DNA of 41,080 bases, from assembly GCA_001805965.1 (NCBI GenBank), contig MHHG01000061.1, positions 1 to 41,080 of the forward strand. The letters run 5' to 3'. Every line of letters starts with the position of its first letter. Position 1 is the stretch's first letter. This DNA is from Omnitrophica WOR_2 bacterium RIFOXYA2_FULL_38_17. Lineage in GTDB: Bacteria > Omnitrophota > Gorgyraeia > Zapsychrales > Zapsychraceae. The notes below the pieces were generated by a model that had not been told where the DNA came from, ran no database searches, and was given only the letters and a program-made list of their open reading frames with translations. Below, piece by piece: positions 9,675-18,792 of the stretch. A program made the translations under genes and the position numbers.

Positions 9675-10744
9675 TATTTTCTTTCTAGGGGAATATAGAA
9701 ACTATTAAAATCCAATGTTTTTTTGATCAAACCGTTGTTGATCAATTCATTGTTAACATTCTCGTAATCAGCTTTTTTAAGATTACCAATTTGCCCATTT
9801 TCATCAATGACAAAAAGATCTTTCATTCTTTCCAGCATCCACTTTTGATGGACACGATCCGCAGGAAGATGGTTTTCGTGCATATACTTTAATATTATGT
9901 CAACAGCTTCTTCCTCATGATCAAAAGCATATCGCCAACCTTCAAGCGTCGCCTGGACAAAAGCTGCTGCCTTAGCCCTATCTTTATTAAGATTTTCTTC
10001 CAGCATATAAATTCCATCTTCAGGAAAATTCAAACCATAATCACTAAAGAAGAAAGTCACTAATTCGTCAGGGTTAATACCCGAATTAATAATAGTATTA
10101 TATTCGTTGTACCACATAGCAGAGGCTGCATCCACGCCATCGTTCAAAAAAAGATTAACCGTGTAAGACTGAGGTATTATTTTTACATTAAGACCAAATT
10201 TTCGGAAAAAGGCTTCTGGCTGGAGGCGCAAATCACCTTCCCAAAGACTTACTTTTTTATTTTGAAGGTCTTCCGGTTTTAAGATGCCGCTGGACTTCTT
10301 CATAACAAGCATAAGTGATGATCTCTGGATTAGTTGTGCCACATTTACAAGTTTTAACCCTTCTGCACGCTCTTTAATGGCAGAACTTAACCACATGACC
10401 GCAAAATCCGCCTGTCCAGTTTTAAGCAATGCACAGGGAGATGTAAAACAATTGTTCTCCAAAAAGCTTACATCTAGCCCGTATTTTTTATAAATGCCTT
10501 TATCGTAAGCCACATAAAAACCAGCAAATTGCGTCTGCGGTTTCCACGTAAGTATTACTTTTACCTCTTTAAGTGTGGCGGTATTTGCATGTGTTATTGT
10601 GGGGAATAAAAACAATGTGCAGATCAATGAAAAGATCATATGTGCGAACCATTTTCGTGAGAAGACTTGCTTTAAAAAGTGAAAAAATATATTGGAATAT
10701 TTTCTTTTAAAACTTTTTCCGGGGATCAAATTACTTATCAACAA
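9674..10744 (-). CDS. NMT1/THI5-like ABC-type substrate-binding protein
   Basis: 356 residues. The mature part carries 'VILTWKPQTQFAGFYVAYDKGIYKKYGLDV' and 'ALLKTGQADFAVMWLSSAIKERAEGL', hallmarks of the NMT1/THI5 (SsuA/TauA) fold. It begins at TTG (10744) with AAGGAG nine bases upstream. The hydrophobic signal segment is at about residues 36-53, so the N-region is unusually long; an internal ATG at residue 36 is possible but lacks a ribosome site. No permease or ATPase gene is nearby. The gene is translationally coupled to the Cache phosphatase, so it may deliver a ligand to that sensor instead of a transporter. This last point is inference; NMT1-like domains do occur fused to sensor kinases elsewhere. 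Confidence 0.82.
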   Translation of the reverse strand: MLISNLIPGKSFKRKYSNIFFHFLKQVFSRKWFAHMIFSLICTLFLFPTITHANTATLKEVKVILTWKPQTQFAGFYVAYDKGIYKKYGLDVSFLENNCFTSPCALLKTGQADFAVMWLSSAIKERAEGLKLVNVAQLIQRSSLMLVMKKSSGILKPEDLQNKKVSLWEGDLRLQPEAFFRKFGLNVKIIPQSYTVNLFLNDGVDAASAMWYNEYNTIINSGINPDELVTFFFSDYGLNFPEDGIYMLEENLNKDRAKAAAFVQATLEGWRYAFDHEEEAVDIILKYMHENHLPADRVHQKWMLERMKDLFVIDENGQIGNLKKADYENVNNELINNGLIKKTLDFNSFYIPLERK

Positions 10745-10855
10745 AATACAGAGCTCCTTATTTTCAATTCAACAAAACTTATTTTTTTTCCATTATTGTT
10801 CTTTTAAAATATCTTAAGCCCATTTTCTGGATACGCAACATTTTTCAGATATACT

Positions 10856-11488
10856 TCATCTATCTTTAAAATAATTCTTCATATAAGGATTCACATTATT
10901 GCTTCTTCCCCCTCTGGTCTTTGATGTGCCTGGTTTTGCTCCTTTGGATTTCAGCAAATCGCTTATTTCTGTATTTCTTCTAAAAAGGGCCATTGTTAAT
11001 GGGGTCACTCCGTCGTCAGTCTTGGCATTTACATCTGCTCCATGTTCAATGAGGATTTTAGCCGCTTCTATGTGACCTGGTTTCCCGCTTTTTATGATAG
11101 CAAAATGCAATGGAGTTGAGTTATTGAGGGTCCTTGCATCTATTTCTGCGCCATGCTCGATTAAAATAAGTACAGCTTGAGGATTCGCCTGGGATGCGGC
11201 TACATGCAGAGGGGTCCCGTTATTCGCATTGCGGATGTTTACATCTATATGATATTCATCAAGAAGCACTTTTATCACTTCCAACTGATTTTTTCCCGCG
11301 GCCCAGTGTAAAGGTGTTTTTCCAATTTCATCTTTTGTTGTCAATAAAGAAGGTTCTCTGTCAAGGATCTCCCTTAGCTTGACAACATCTCCTTTTTTTG
11401 CGGCTTCGTGGATTTCAGAACAATGAGAAACTCTAGGCAAAAATAACAATATTAAACAAAAAAAGATCACAGATAAAATTTTCTTCAT
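10856..11488 (-). CDS. Exported ankyrin-repeat protein
   Basis: 210 residues with a signal peptide at about 1-23 (MKKILSVIFFCLILLFLPRV). About five ankyrin repeats follow, recognisable by 'GKTPLHWAAGKNQLEVIKVL', 'GTPLHVAASQANPQAVLILI', 'STPLHFAIIKSG...AAKILIEHGADVNAKTDDG' and 'VTPLTMALFRRNTEISDLL'. The tail is basic (RGGRSNNVNPYMKNYFKDR). Ankyrin repeats bind proteins; here the complex would be periplasmic or outside the cell. It is a monocistronic gene, and its partner cannot be deduced. Confidence 0.82.
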   Translation of the reverse strand: MKKILSVIFFCLILLFLPRVSHCSEIHEAAKKGDVVKLREILDREPSLLTTKDEIGKTPLHWAAGKNQLEVIKVLLDEYHIDVNIRNANNGTPLHVAASQANPQAVLILIEHGAEIDARTLNNSTPLHFAIIKSGKPGHIEAAKILIEHGADVNAKTDDGVTPLTMALFRRNTEISDLLKSKGAKPGTSKTRGGRSNNVNPYMKNYFKDR

Positions 11489-11606
11489 TTTCTATCTCCT
11501 TTTTGACAATTTAATATAAATAATATTCAATAATTATCGTTTTGCTTCTCAAAAGCTTTTGAATTTACTTGTATATCCAGCGATTTTTAATTATAATGCA
11601 AATCCT

Positions 11607-12356
11607 ATGGAAAAACAACAGACTAAAATTAAAAAAGTTGGTATTACTGGTGCATCAGGCAACATTGGCTCAACACTTCAAGAAGGATTGTGTAAGGACT
11701 ATGAACTTGAACTTTATGACATTAACAAACCTAACCTGTCACCAAAATCAAAATTTATCAAGGTTGATTTTACAAATAAAAATGAGATCGATGGTATTTT
11801 CAATGGTCTTGACGCACTAATTCATCTAGCTGGCAATCCACATCCGAATGCCCCACGCCACCAGACTTTTCAGAATAATTTTCTTGCCACCAGCTTTGTT
11901 TTTGAAGAAGCTCTTCGTGCAGGAATAAAAAAAATAGTTTATGCAAGTTCTAATTTTTATCATGAAGCGGCCATTGGAGAGAAATTAATGCAGCCTAGAA
12001 GCCGCCTGATCACAATAGATATGCCTCCTAGCCCGATCTCCCTTTATGGCGAATCGAAGGTCTATGGAGAAAATCTCGGACGACATTTGTCTTACAGAGG
12101 GATGCAATTTGTAGCTTTGCGCATAGGATGGACCATACCCCAGGATAATCCTAAAATCTATGGTGGTGATTATATGCGAGCAGTATTCTGCAGTAAAAAA
12201 GATCTTGTTCAAGCTTTTACCAAAGGGCTTGAAGTAAATACGGACTTTCTTGCGGCTTTTGCGGTAAGTGATAATAGCCGGGCTGTGTTCGATCTCACAG
12301 ATACAAAAAGAAGTCTTGGATTTATTCCAGAGGATAACGCGGAAAATTACTTCTAG
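11607..12356 (+). CDS. NAD-dependent epimerase/dehydratase (extended SDR, uronate-dehydrogenase-like)
   Basis: About 249 residues from the ATG at 11607. The same frame also opens at a TTG at 11559, but those 16 extra residues do not look like an SDR start. The Rossmann motif is 'VGITGASGNIGSTL', the NAD-adenine region is 'KVDFTNKNEIDGIF', and 'LIHLAGNPHPNAPRHQTFQNNF' and 'IVYASSNF' follow. The active site is Y-x3-K in 'SLYGESKVYGENLGRHL'. This arrangement is close to uronate dehydrogenases and related sugar-nucleotide dehydratases. The substrate is not determined. It stands alone on the plus strand. Confidence 0.8.
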   Translation: MEKQQTKIKKVGITGASGNIGSTLQEGLCKDYELELYDINKPNLSPKSKFIKVDFTNKNEIDGIFNGLDALIHLAGNPHPNAPRHQTFQNNFLATSFVFEEALRAGIKKIVYASSNFYHEAAIGEKLMQPRSRLITIDMPPSPISLYGESKVYGENLGRHLSYRGMQFVALRIGWTIPQDNPKIYGGDYMRAVFCSKKDLVQAFTKGLEVNTDFLAAFAVSDNSRAVFDLTDTKRSLGFIPEDNAENYF

Positions 12357-12362
12357 AAGGCT

Positions 12363-13010
12363 TTATTTTTTTTCTCTATGAGCCTGGAACTTAAAAGAGA
12401 AAATAAAATATATAGTGATCAAAAAATAAACAGCAAAAGACAGTAATGTATTTACCCATGCCAAAGCAGCGCCTGTAAGATAAAATATAGTCCCAAATAA
12501 GAACGAGAAAACAATCGCTTTTTTGTAAGTTTTTTCGGATATCCCCGGTTCCAAAATATCTTTATTCATCAAACCATAAAATCTAACGGCAACCAAAGAC
12601 GCACCAGTTAACGCCATTACAACCCCATAAATAGCGACTGCAAGAGGATTATTGGGATAATCACCAACCAGTGCAGTTGGAAAAGGAATAAAGCAGACCC
12701 AAAGAAGAACCTGAACATTAAGCCAGAAAAGGACGATATTAAAGCCCCTGAATAGTTCAAAAATGCGATGATGGTTTACCCATACAATGCAGATCGTCAA
12801 AAAACTAATTACCCAACTGATAAACTTTGGGAACAGGCCCGTTAATGACTGCATTAACACTATGCTTGAATCAGCATTTTCAATATGCGGCACCTTAACT
12901 TCCAGGATCAAGAGCGTCACAATGATCGCGAAAATACCGTCGCTAAAAGTTTCGACGCGATTCTTGGTAAAAACACCGTATTTAAAGACTTCTTTATCTG
13001 TTTGTGCCAT
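12363..13010 (-). CDS. TMEM175-family (DUF1211) potassium channel-like membrane protein
   Basis: 215 residues with about six hydrophobic helices. The first helix carries the family signature R-x3-FSDG ('RVETFSDGIFAIIVTLLILEV') and the conserved 'VNHHRIF' follows helix three. Bacterial TMEM175 proteins form leak-type potassium channels. It is convergent with the SDR gene (6 bases between stops). It is well separated from the TrkH genes at the right end of the window, so no shared regulation is implied. Confidence 0.85.
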   Translation of the reverse strand: MAQTDKEVFKYGVFTKNRVETFSDGIFAIIVTLLILEVKVPHIENADSSIVLMQSLTGLFPKFISWVISFLTICIVWVNHHRIFELFRGFNIVLFWLNVQVLLWVCFIPFPTALVGDYPNNPLAVAIYGVVMALTGASLVAVRFYGLMNKDILEPGISEKTYKKAIVFSFLFGTIFYLTGAALAWVNTLLSFAVYFLITIYFIFSFKFQAHREKK

Positions 13011-13120
13011 TTTCTTTATTTATTATTACTTTATATAATTGTTAAATCTTTATTTTGATAAATAATATCGGTTATCTTAGCAGAGCCGACTTTAATTACA
13101 ATAGCTTTTTTTTAAATAAA

Positions 13121-13621
13121 TTACCACTGCTCATTATGCACTCTTTTTGTTTGAAATCGGTCTATGGGCTTATGTTCTGCGCAAGGATACCCAATTGGAA
13201 CAATTGCAAAAGGAATAATTGTTGCAGGCAAATTAAAAAGTTTTTTTATGTAGTCGATCCTGTCTTCTAATGGATAAATCCCGAGCCAAACAGCGCCTAA
13301 ATCCAGGAATGTTGTTTCAATTAACATATTTTCAACTGCGGCTGAGCAATCCAGAACCCAATGTCCTTTGTGGACCTCAACAGATAAATCTCCGCAGACA
13401 ACAATTCCAACAGGAGCAGAGCAAACAGCCTTTGAATAAGGGCTGCTATTGCTTAAAGCTTTAAGCATCTCTTTGTTTTTAACAACAATAAAATGCCAAG
13501 GCTGTTCATTTCCGGCAGATGGGGAACTCATGGCAGCGGATAATATTTTTTTTATCAGCTCATCAGGAACGTCCTGATCGGTATATTTCCTAACACTTCT
13601 TCTTTTTATAATAGCATCCAT
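13121..13621 (-). CDS. Nitroreductase-family flavoprotein
   Basis: 166 residues of the short nitroreductase type. The N-terminal 'IIKRRSVRKYTDQDVPDELIKKIL' with 'AAMSSPSAGNEQPWHFIVV' is the FMN phosphate/ring-binding signature. 'LGAVWLGIYP' and 'VPIGYPCAEHKP' near the end complete the fold. It should be a homodimeric FMN enzyme using NAD(P)H; the physiological substrate is unknown. It is monocistronic and divergent from the DUF3307 gene. Confidence 0.9.
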   Translation of the reverse strand: MDAIIKRRSVRKYTDQDVPDELIKKILSAAMSSPSAGNEQPWHFIVVKNKEMLKALSNSSPYSKAVCSAPVGIVVCGDLSVEVHKGHWVLDCSAAVENMLIETTFLDLGAVWLGIYPLEDRIDYIKKLFNLPATIIPFAIVPIGYPCAEHKPIDRFQTKRVHNEQW

Positions 13622-13718
13622 ATAAAATCCCTTTTCTAGAAAAAAATTAATATTTTTGACTTTAAATTTCTTGAATTTAATTTATATTAAGATAAACTAA
13701 ATGTGGAGAGTTCAAGTA

Positions 13719-14438
13719 ATGTTTATATATTTAAGATTATTGTTAGCACATTTCATCGGCGATTTTCCTTTACAGACTAATTATATTTTTAAAATTAAAC
13801 TTAAGGGAATTAGAGGCGTCGCTATCCACGCACTTATTGTCTTCCTCGCCGGTCTCTTCTTATCATGGCCTTATCTTAATTTATTGTTCACCTGGGCCTT
13901 TCTTTTTTTTATCTTTATAACTCATTTTATTCAGGATGCGATGAAGATAAAATATAGCACGGCGAAATCCAGTTTTTGGACCTATCTGCTTGATCAAATG
14001 TCTCATGTCGGAATAATCTCACTAGTGTTTTTTACAAGCTTAGTTGACGTGCCTGATCCCGTATTTACCCCTAACATTTTTGCACAACTTTACTTAAATA
14101 ACAATTTTATAATTTATTGTATTCTTATGATCGTTGCAACATACAACGGATACTTTTTAATTAGATGCTTCCATGACACTTTTCTTGACAGGGCAAATTA
14201 TAATTCTGTTGAAAAATGGTATGGAATGATCGAGCGAGCGACGATCGTGTTAATGTTTATTTTTAAGCGTTCGTCCCTTTTTCTTGTGATCGCTCCAGCC
14301 CTTATCACACTTCGGCTTAGTTTTTATTATTTTTTCAAAAATAAACTAACCCTTCAAAACGACTTTGCCTCTTTACGAGAAATCCTTCTTTCCTGGTCAG
14401 TTGCAATGATCTCATCATTACCATTGATGCTATTTTAA
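13719..14438 (+). CDS. DUF3307-family integral membrane protein
   Basis: 239 residues from the ATG at 13719, chosen because GGAGAG lies eight bases upstream; an in-frame ATG at 13701 would itself contain the ribosome site. The start 'YLRLLLAHFIGDFPLQTNYI' is the DUF3307 signature, and the rest is several transmembrane helices with 'ALIVFLAGLFL', 'FITHFIQDAMKI' and 'DQMSHVGIISLVFF'. The function of the family is not established. Its 3' end overlaps the convergent cyclase gene by 9 bases. Confidence 0.8.
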   Translation: MFIYLRLLLAHFIGDFPLQTNYIFKIKLKGIRGVAIHALIVFLAGLFLSWPYLNLLFTWAFLFFIFITHFIQDAMKIKYSTAKSSFWTYLLDQMSHVGIISLVFFTSLVDVPDPVFTPNIFAQLYLNNNFIIYCILMIVATYNGYFLIRCFHDTFLDRANYNSVEKWYGMIERATIVLMFIFKRSSLFLVIAPALITLRLSFYYFFKNKLTLQNDFASLREILLSWSVAMISSLPLMLF

Positions 14439-16694
14439 TCCGATGACTTTGTAAATTGAGATCGGCTTGGCCTTTCCTTTTACATGAACGGGCTCAAGGT
14501 TTTCAACAATAATATGCTCTTTTGCCATCTCGTACGTAGCTTCACTGATAATAATCTCACTTTTGCCAGCAACAGAGCAAAGCCTGGCTCCCAAATTTAC
14601 GTTATCGCCGATCACTGTATAATCCATTCGTTCAGCGGAACCCATATTCCCCACGATCATATCACCTGTATTTATTCCAATGCCGATATGTAAAACATCT
14701 TTATTCTCATCAGACCATTTTTGCTGAAGCTCCCTCATTTTATCCTGGATCTCAATAGATGTTTTAACAGCAAGAACCGCGTGATCATTTAAATTCTTAT
14801 TGCTCGGAGCTCCCCAAAAGGCCATAAGCTCATCACCTACGAATTTATCTAAAGTCCCGTTATACTTGAAAACTACTTTTACCTGCTCAGTTAAGATCTC
14901 ATTTAGCATTGCAACTACTTCCTCAGGCTGATGCCCTTCGGAATAAGAAGTAAAACCTCTGATGTCAGAAAAGAAAACGGTTATGTTGCGTTTTTTCCCC
15001 CCGAGATTAAGCCTTGAAGGGTCTTCGATCATCTCAGAGATCACCTCATCAGACAAGTAATGGCTGAAGGCCTTTTTTATCCAAAGTTTTTCTCTTTCTT
15101 CAGTAAAAAAACGAAAACTGGTGATCGCAGATGAGCCGAAAAACACGATCCCAAACGGCCCAACCAGATCTATCCAAATCCCGAATTTTACAAAGAGGAA
15201 AAAAGCCAAGAAAAAATAGAGCAAAAAATAACCAAACCACAGCAAAAAACTTTTCCATAATTTAATAATAGACCCGAAGGCTATGACACAAGCAGTAAAA
15301 AGAAAGATAAAAATGCGAACTAATCCTTTGTATTGAACGATAAATTTCTCAGTTATAATCGTTTCAAAAAGATTGGAATGGATCCCCACCATAGGATATT
15401 CTGTCTGAATGGGAACAGCCCTTAGATCATGTGTGCCTGTTGCCGTAAGACCAACAATACATGTCTTGCCTTTAACAAGATCCCTTACTTTTTTAACTAA
15501 TTCTGCTTCGCTTTTTTTAAGATAATCAATAACACCTGCGTTCTGATTTTGAACTTCTGATGAATTTAAATCCAAATTTAGCTGATCTCTTATTTCCTGA
15601 AGCTTTAAAACATATGAAAAAGAAATATGGTCAAATGCCTTTCCCCATTTACCTCTCCAGTTAATAAGAATGTTACTGTTTTCATCAACAGGTATGACAA
15701 TGTCCTTTACTCTGTTATCTAAATGTGCATTTTTTAAAATGACAGTTGAATGAGACAGCTTAATTTCTTCTACTGCAAGCAAATCTATCAATGCGCTAAG
15801 TGTCAGATGCGGCAATATGCTATTTTGATATTTTATAAAAAGAGGGACCTTCCGTGTGATCCCATCTATGTCCGAATCGGAATTAAGGAAACCGCTCCCC
15901 TTAATATGTTCAGTAAATATCTTGATCGGGGGATTAATATCCAGACACTCTTTCTTAAATGGCCATGTGTTTATGGGAATGTTCAAATGAAATTTATTCA
16001 ATAACAATACAATTGTTTTATATTTTGTTATTCGTTCCTCTAGATATTTCTCGTCTTCAGGGAACAAAAACCATTTTTGAGATCCTTCAATATCTTCGAG
16101 CATGTCATCTAAAGAGCTCTCTGGATCTTTTTTAATTGAATCTATTGCAGCGGAATCAAGGATTGATCTCTTGATTGAAAAAAATCTTTCGTTCAAAGCC
16201 TTAGGATCAAGTGATATTTTTTTTGCTGCTTCATTGAGAGAGATGGTAATGTCCTTAGCTAGCATCGCTCTTAACGGGTCAGATCTTATATCCTCATTTT
16301 CTAAAAAATAAAAAGGAAGATATGTGATCCCCGTGCTTGCGAGCGCTTTAGAAAACAAAATATCCTGATCAGGATTATCTGTGTACTCTTCAGTAAAAAT
16401 AACATCCATTAAGATCTGTTTAGCACCTAATTCTTTTAAGATGGCCGTTAACTTTTCATGATAAATCCTTGGCCATGGCCAGCGGCCCAATTCCGCAAGG
16501 CTTTGGTCATCAATGTCAACATGAAGGATCGGGGATATTGATCGATAGGCTGGACGCAAAGAAAATCGTAGGTCTAAAGCCTTTAACTCTAAGTTCTGGT
16601 AAACCCTGGACCGAACAGAAATTAAAATTAAAACAGCTAAGGATATTGTGATGCTGAGACTGATTAATAATTTGTTTAGGTTTTTTTTAGTCAA
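14430..16694 (-). CDS. CHASE2-domain class III adenylate/guanylate cyclase
   Basis: 754 residues. A first transmembrane helix (about 9-27) is followed by a large extracytoplasmic CHASE2 domain (about 40-430; 'ILHVDIDDQSLAELGRWPWPR', 'AKQILMDVIF', 'TCIVGLTATGTHDLRAVPIQTEYPMVGIHSNLFETI'). Three further helices (about 435-525) lead to the class III cyclase domain at about 555-750. Metal-binding aspartates are in 'FFSDIRGFTSYSE' and 'FVGDELMAFWGAP', and the base/transition-state region is 'DYTVIGDNVNLGARL'. It should make cAMP (or cGMP) in response to an envelope signal. It starts at TTG, and the only Shine-Dalgarno-like run (AGAGGGG) lies in the 3' arm of a hairpin just upstream. It follows the TpsB-FecR-barrel genes on the same strand. 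Confidence 0.9.
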   Translation of the reverse strand: MTKKNLNKLLISLSITISLAVLILISVRSRVYQNLELKALDLRFSLRPAYRSISPILHVDIDDQSLAELGRWPWPRIYHEKLTAILKELGAKQILMDVIFTEEYTDNPDQDILFSKALASTGITYLPFYFLENEDIRSDPLRAMLAKDITISLNEAAKKISLDPKALNERFFSIKRSILDSAAIDSIKKDPESSLDDMLEDIEGSQKWFLFPEDEKYLEERITKYKTIVLLLNKFHLNIPINTWPFKKECLDINPPIKIFTEHIKGSGFLNSDSDIDGITRKVPLFIKYQNSILPHLTLSALIDLLAVEEIKLSHSTVILKNAHLDNRVKDIVIPVDENSNILINWRGKWGKAFDHISFSYVLKLQEIRDQLNLDLNSSEVQNQNAGVIDYLKKSEAELVKKVRDLVKGKTCIVGLTATGTHDLRAVPIQTEYPMVGIHSNLFETIITEKFIVQYKGLVRIFIFLFTACVIAFGSIIKLWKSFLLWFGYFLLYFFLAFFLFVKFGIWIDLVGPFGIVFFGSSAITSFRFFTEEREKLWIKKAFSHYLSDEVISEMIEDPSRLNLGGKKRNITVFFSDIRGFTSYSEGHQPEEVVAMLNEILTEQVKVVFKYNGTLDKFVGDELMAFWGAPSNKNLNDHAVLAVKTSIEIQDKMRELQQKWSDENKDVLHIGIGINTGDMIVGNMGSAERMDYTVIGDNVNLGARLCSVAGKSEIIISEATYEMAKEHIIVENLEPVHVKGKAKPISIYKVIGLK

Positions 16695-16707
16695 TTTACT
16701 TAAATTT

Positions 16708-16745
16708 AAGCCCCTCTGCCCTTATTAACAAGGAAAGAGGGGCTT
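16708..16745 (-). terminator. Terminator-type hairpin between the barrel gene and the cyclase gene
   Basis: A perfect 10-base stem (AAGCCCCTCT / AGAGGGGCTT) has an inner CCTT/AAGG extension. It lies 26 bases after the barrel gene stop and 14 bases before the cyclase start. The T-rich side is on the plus strand, so as a minus-strand terminator it is imperfect. It could be a partial terminator, or a cap on the AGAGGGG ribosome-binding sequence of the cyclase gene. Confidence 0.6.
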
Positions 16746-16770
16746 TCTTTATCAAAATAAATTATGTTAT

Positions 16771-17784
16771 TTAAAACTTCCAATAAGTTGAAAGGGAAAT
16801 CAGCGATCCTGAATATCTGTCTGAGGGTTCATTAGAATAGTTCTGTCTGTAAGTATAATTTAACCCTAAAGAAACAGCTTTGTTCAAATTGTAAAATACA
16901 GCGGCTGAAGATAACAAGGTTCTCTCCCATTCCGTTGAACCTGTATCATTGATAAGAGTTCTTGCATCATATTGACGGTTTTGTTGCGCAAATGAGAGAT
17001 AACTAAAAACCTTTTCATTAAAAAGATGGGTATAAGAAGTTTTGAATTTGTAAGAATCATAATCATAATAATCTAAATATCTCTCGTTTGAATTATTGTA
17101 AAAATATTCAAACCCAGCTTTAAAAAAATCCTTCTCAAAAAACTTTCCGACTTCATATTCAATTGTATTTCTCCAATCATTTCTTTTCTTATCGCTATCA
17201 ACTAATGCTGTCACCCTTATAGCTCTTTCATTGTAATCGCGAAACAGCATTTTGTAACTAAGGCTATGATAGAAATTTAAAGGAAGCTTTTGTTTGGCTT
17301 TTAAGCCTAATCCGCTGTCTAAATAATCATCATTGCCGGACCTTAAGAATTCAATGCTATCAAAAGACATTTCTGAAGAAACTGATATATTATCATCTAT
17401 CTCATGTTTGGCCTCAGCATTAATGCCGTTTCTAGCTAAGCTTAAATCACTTTCTCCACTATACAAAAGGCTCATCATTTCATAATTGAATGTTCCTGTT
17501 GTCTTTTCTGATAAAGGAGTGATGAATGAAGCCTTAAAGAAAGACTGAAGAAAAGAATCTGCATCCCTTTGACTGTCTAAATGGGCATTATTATCAAAAC
17601 CCCCTGTAAAACCGAGCAAGTATTTAAAAGTGCCTTTTTCTAAAAATGATTTTTGAGGATCAAGAAAGATCCTTTTTGAACTTGGGGTGACATCCTGTTC
17701 AGTTACGTCTGCAGCAAGACAAATTGTTGATGGAATCATCAAGCAGATAGCCAAAACAAAAACTGATATTTTCCTGTTAATCAT
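16771..17784 (-). CDS. Outer-membrane beta-barrel protein
   Basis: 337 residues with a signal peptide (about 1-24, ending CLAA). The rest is amphipathic strands rich in aromatic and polar residues ('TFKYLLGFTGGFDNNAHLD', 'YHSLSYKMLFRDYNERAIR', 'SLGLNYTYRQNYSNEPSDRYSG'), ending in STYWKF with a terminal phenylalanine. Size and end fit a monomeric porin-like barrel of roughly 14-16 strands. It is similar in style to the barrel half of the TPR-barrel protein at 5330-6865 but lacks the TPR part. It is third in the TpsB-FecR-barrel gene string. Specificity is unknown. Confidence 0.7.
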   Translation of the reverse strand: MINRKISVFVLAICLMIPSTICLAADVTEQDVTPSSKRIFLDPQKSFLEKGTFKYLLGFTGGFDNNAHLDSQRDADSFLQSFFKASFITPLSEKTTGTFNYEMMSLLYSGESDLSLARNGINAEAKHEIDDNISVSSEMSFDSIEFLRSGNDDYLDSGLGLKAKQKLPLNFYHSLSYKMLFRDYNERAIRVTALVDSDKKRNDWRNTIEYEVGKFFEKDFFKAGFEYFYNNSNERYLDYYDYDSYKFKTSYTHLFNEKVFSYLSFAQQNRQYDARTLINDTGSTEWERTLLSSAAVFYNLNKAVSLGLNYTYRQNYSNEPSDRYSGSLISLSTYWKF

Positions 17785-17850
17785 ATTTTCTCCTTTTTTA
17801 AAGAAATTATCTTTAAACTTTATACGATAGTTTTACGCTACCTAAGGTTG

Positions 17851-18729
17851 TTAGTCTAGATAATGTTCTTCTTCTTGATCTTCTTGATCTTCATGATTTT
17901 CAATAAGCTCTTCTATTTTATTACGGTCTTCGACAATTTCTTGAATATCCGCAAAACGGTCTGCTAGGTCTTTATTAATATCAACCTGTTCCGTACTTTT
18001 TTCTATTAGGGATTTTTTACTTTCTTCAACAGCTTCTTTAGCTTCTTTTTCACGCGCTATACGCGCTTTTGCCCTTTCGACCATTTTCCCTTCAACTGAT
18101 GAAGAAACGTCTTCCATAACATTGTCGAAATGTTCAAATTCTTCTGTGGCAATTTGGATTAATGCGCTTGGCTCACCAAATCTTTCAATAAAGGTCTTAA
18201 AACCTTCTGGTAACATTAACTCTATTAATTCATTCTTATTGGAATCAAAAGCTTTTATAAAAACTGTATCTTTGAAAGCTAAGACCTCATCAGAATCTTT
18301 TTCAACATAAACAGAATAGCTGCTTCCTCTGACACCCGCAATAGCGGAAGGTGTATTGACCTCAAAGTTCATTCCTGATTTTAGATCTTCAAGGTTAGCA
18401 ATAACTTTTCCCTTAGTTAGATCAAGCCTGTCAAAAGCACCAGAAGTATCTGAATTTAAAACAACCATAGACTTTTGGTCAATCCTTATCGTGTTCAACT
18501 TGGCTTTATCAAGGGCAATATCCACAAAAGAATTCCTTGCTGTTCGGATCGAATCCCCTATTTCAACCTGCATCCCTTTTGCCAGGGGCGTCCACTCAAT
18601 ATCCGTTGAAGACTGCAGCTGAACGCGGCCTTCAAGATATACGACCTCAGCAGCATTAACAATTATTGTAAAACCGATAATGCCAAAGAATAAAACAATC
18701 AAAGAAAATAAAATTTGATATTTTTTCAT
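17851..18729 (-). CDS. FecR-domain protein with charged C-terminal coiled coil
   Basis: 292 residues. A signal peptide or anchor covers about 1-26 ('ILFSLIVLFFGIIGFTIIVNA'). A single FecR domain spans about 28-170 ('VVYLEGRVQLQSS', 'VEIGDSIRTARNSFVDIAL', 'FEVNTPSAIAGVRGSSYSVYV'). The last 90 residues are a Glu/Lys-rich coiled coil ending in an acidic tail. The Ala-Gly-Val-Arg-Gly motif also appears, in part, in the giant FecR protein at 724-5259. It sits between TpsB and an outer-membrane barrel, so it is likely a periplasmic scaffold or sensor for that system; this is inference. Confidence 0.82.
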   Translation of the reverse strand: MKKYQILFSLIVLFFGIIGFTIIVNAAEVVYLEGRVQLQSSTDIEWTPLAKGMQVEIGDSIRTARNSFVDIALDKAKLNTIRIDQKSMVVLNSDTSGAFDRLDLTKGKVIANLEDLKSGMNFEVNTPSAIAGVRGSSYSVYVEKDSDEVLAFKDTVFIKAFDSNKNELIELMLPEGFKTFIERFGEPSALIQIATEEFEHFDNVMEDVSSSVEGKMVERAKARIAREKEAKEAVEESKKSLIEKSTEQVDINKDLADRFADIQEIVEDRNKIEELIENHEDQEDQEEEHYLD

Positions 18730-18792
18730 AAATCATGTCTCCCTTTTGCATTGCTTCTTAATAATTACAATTTTTTAAAACTATTGATCCTA

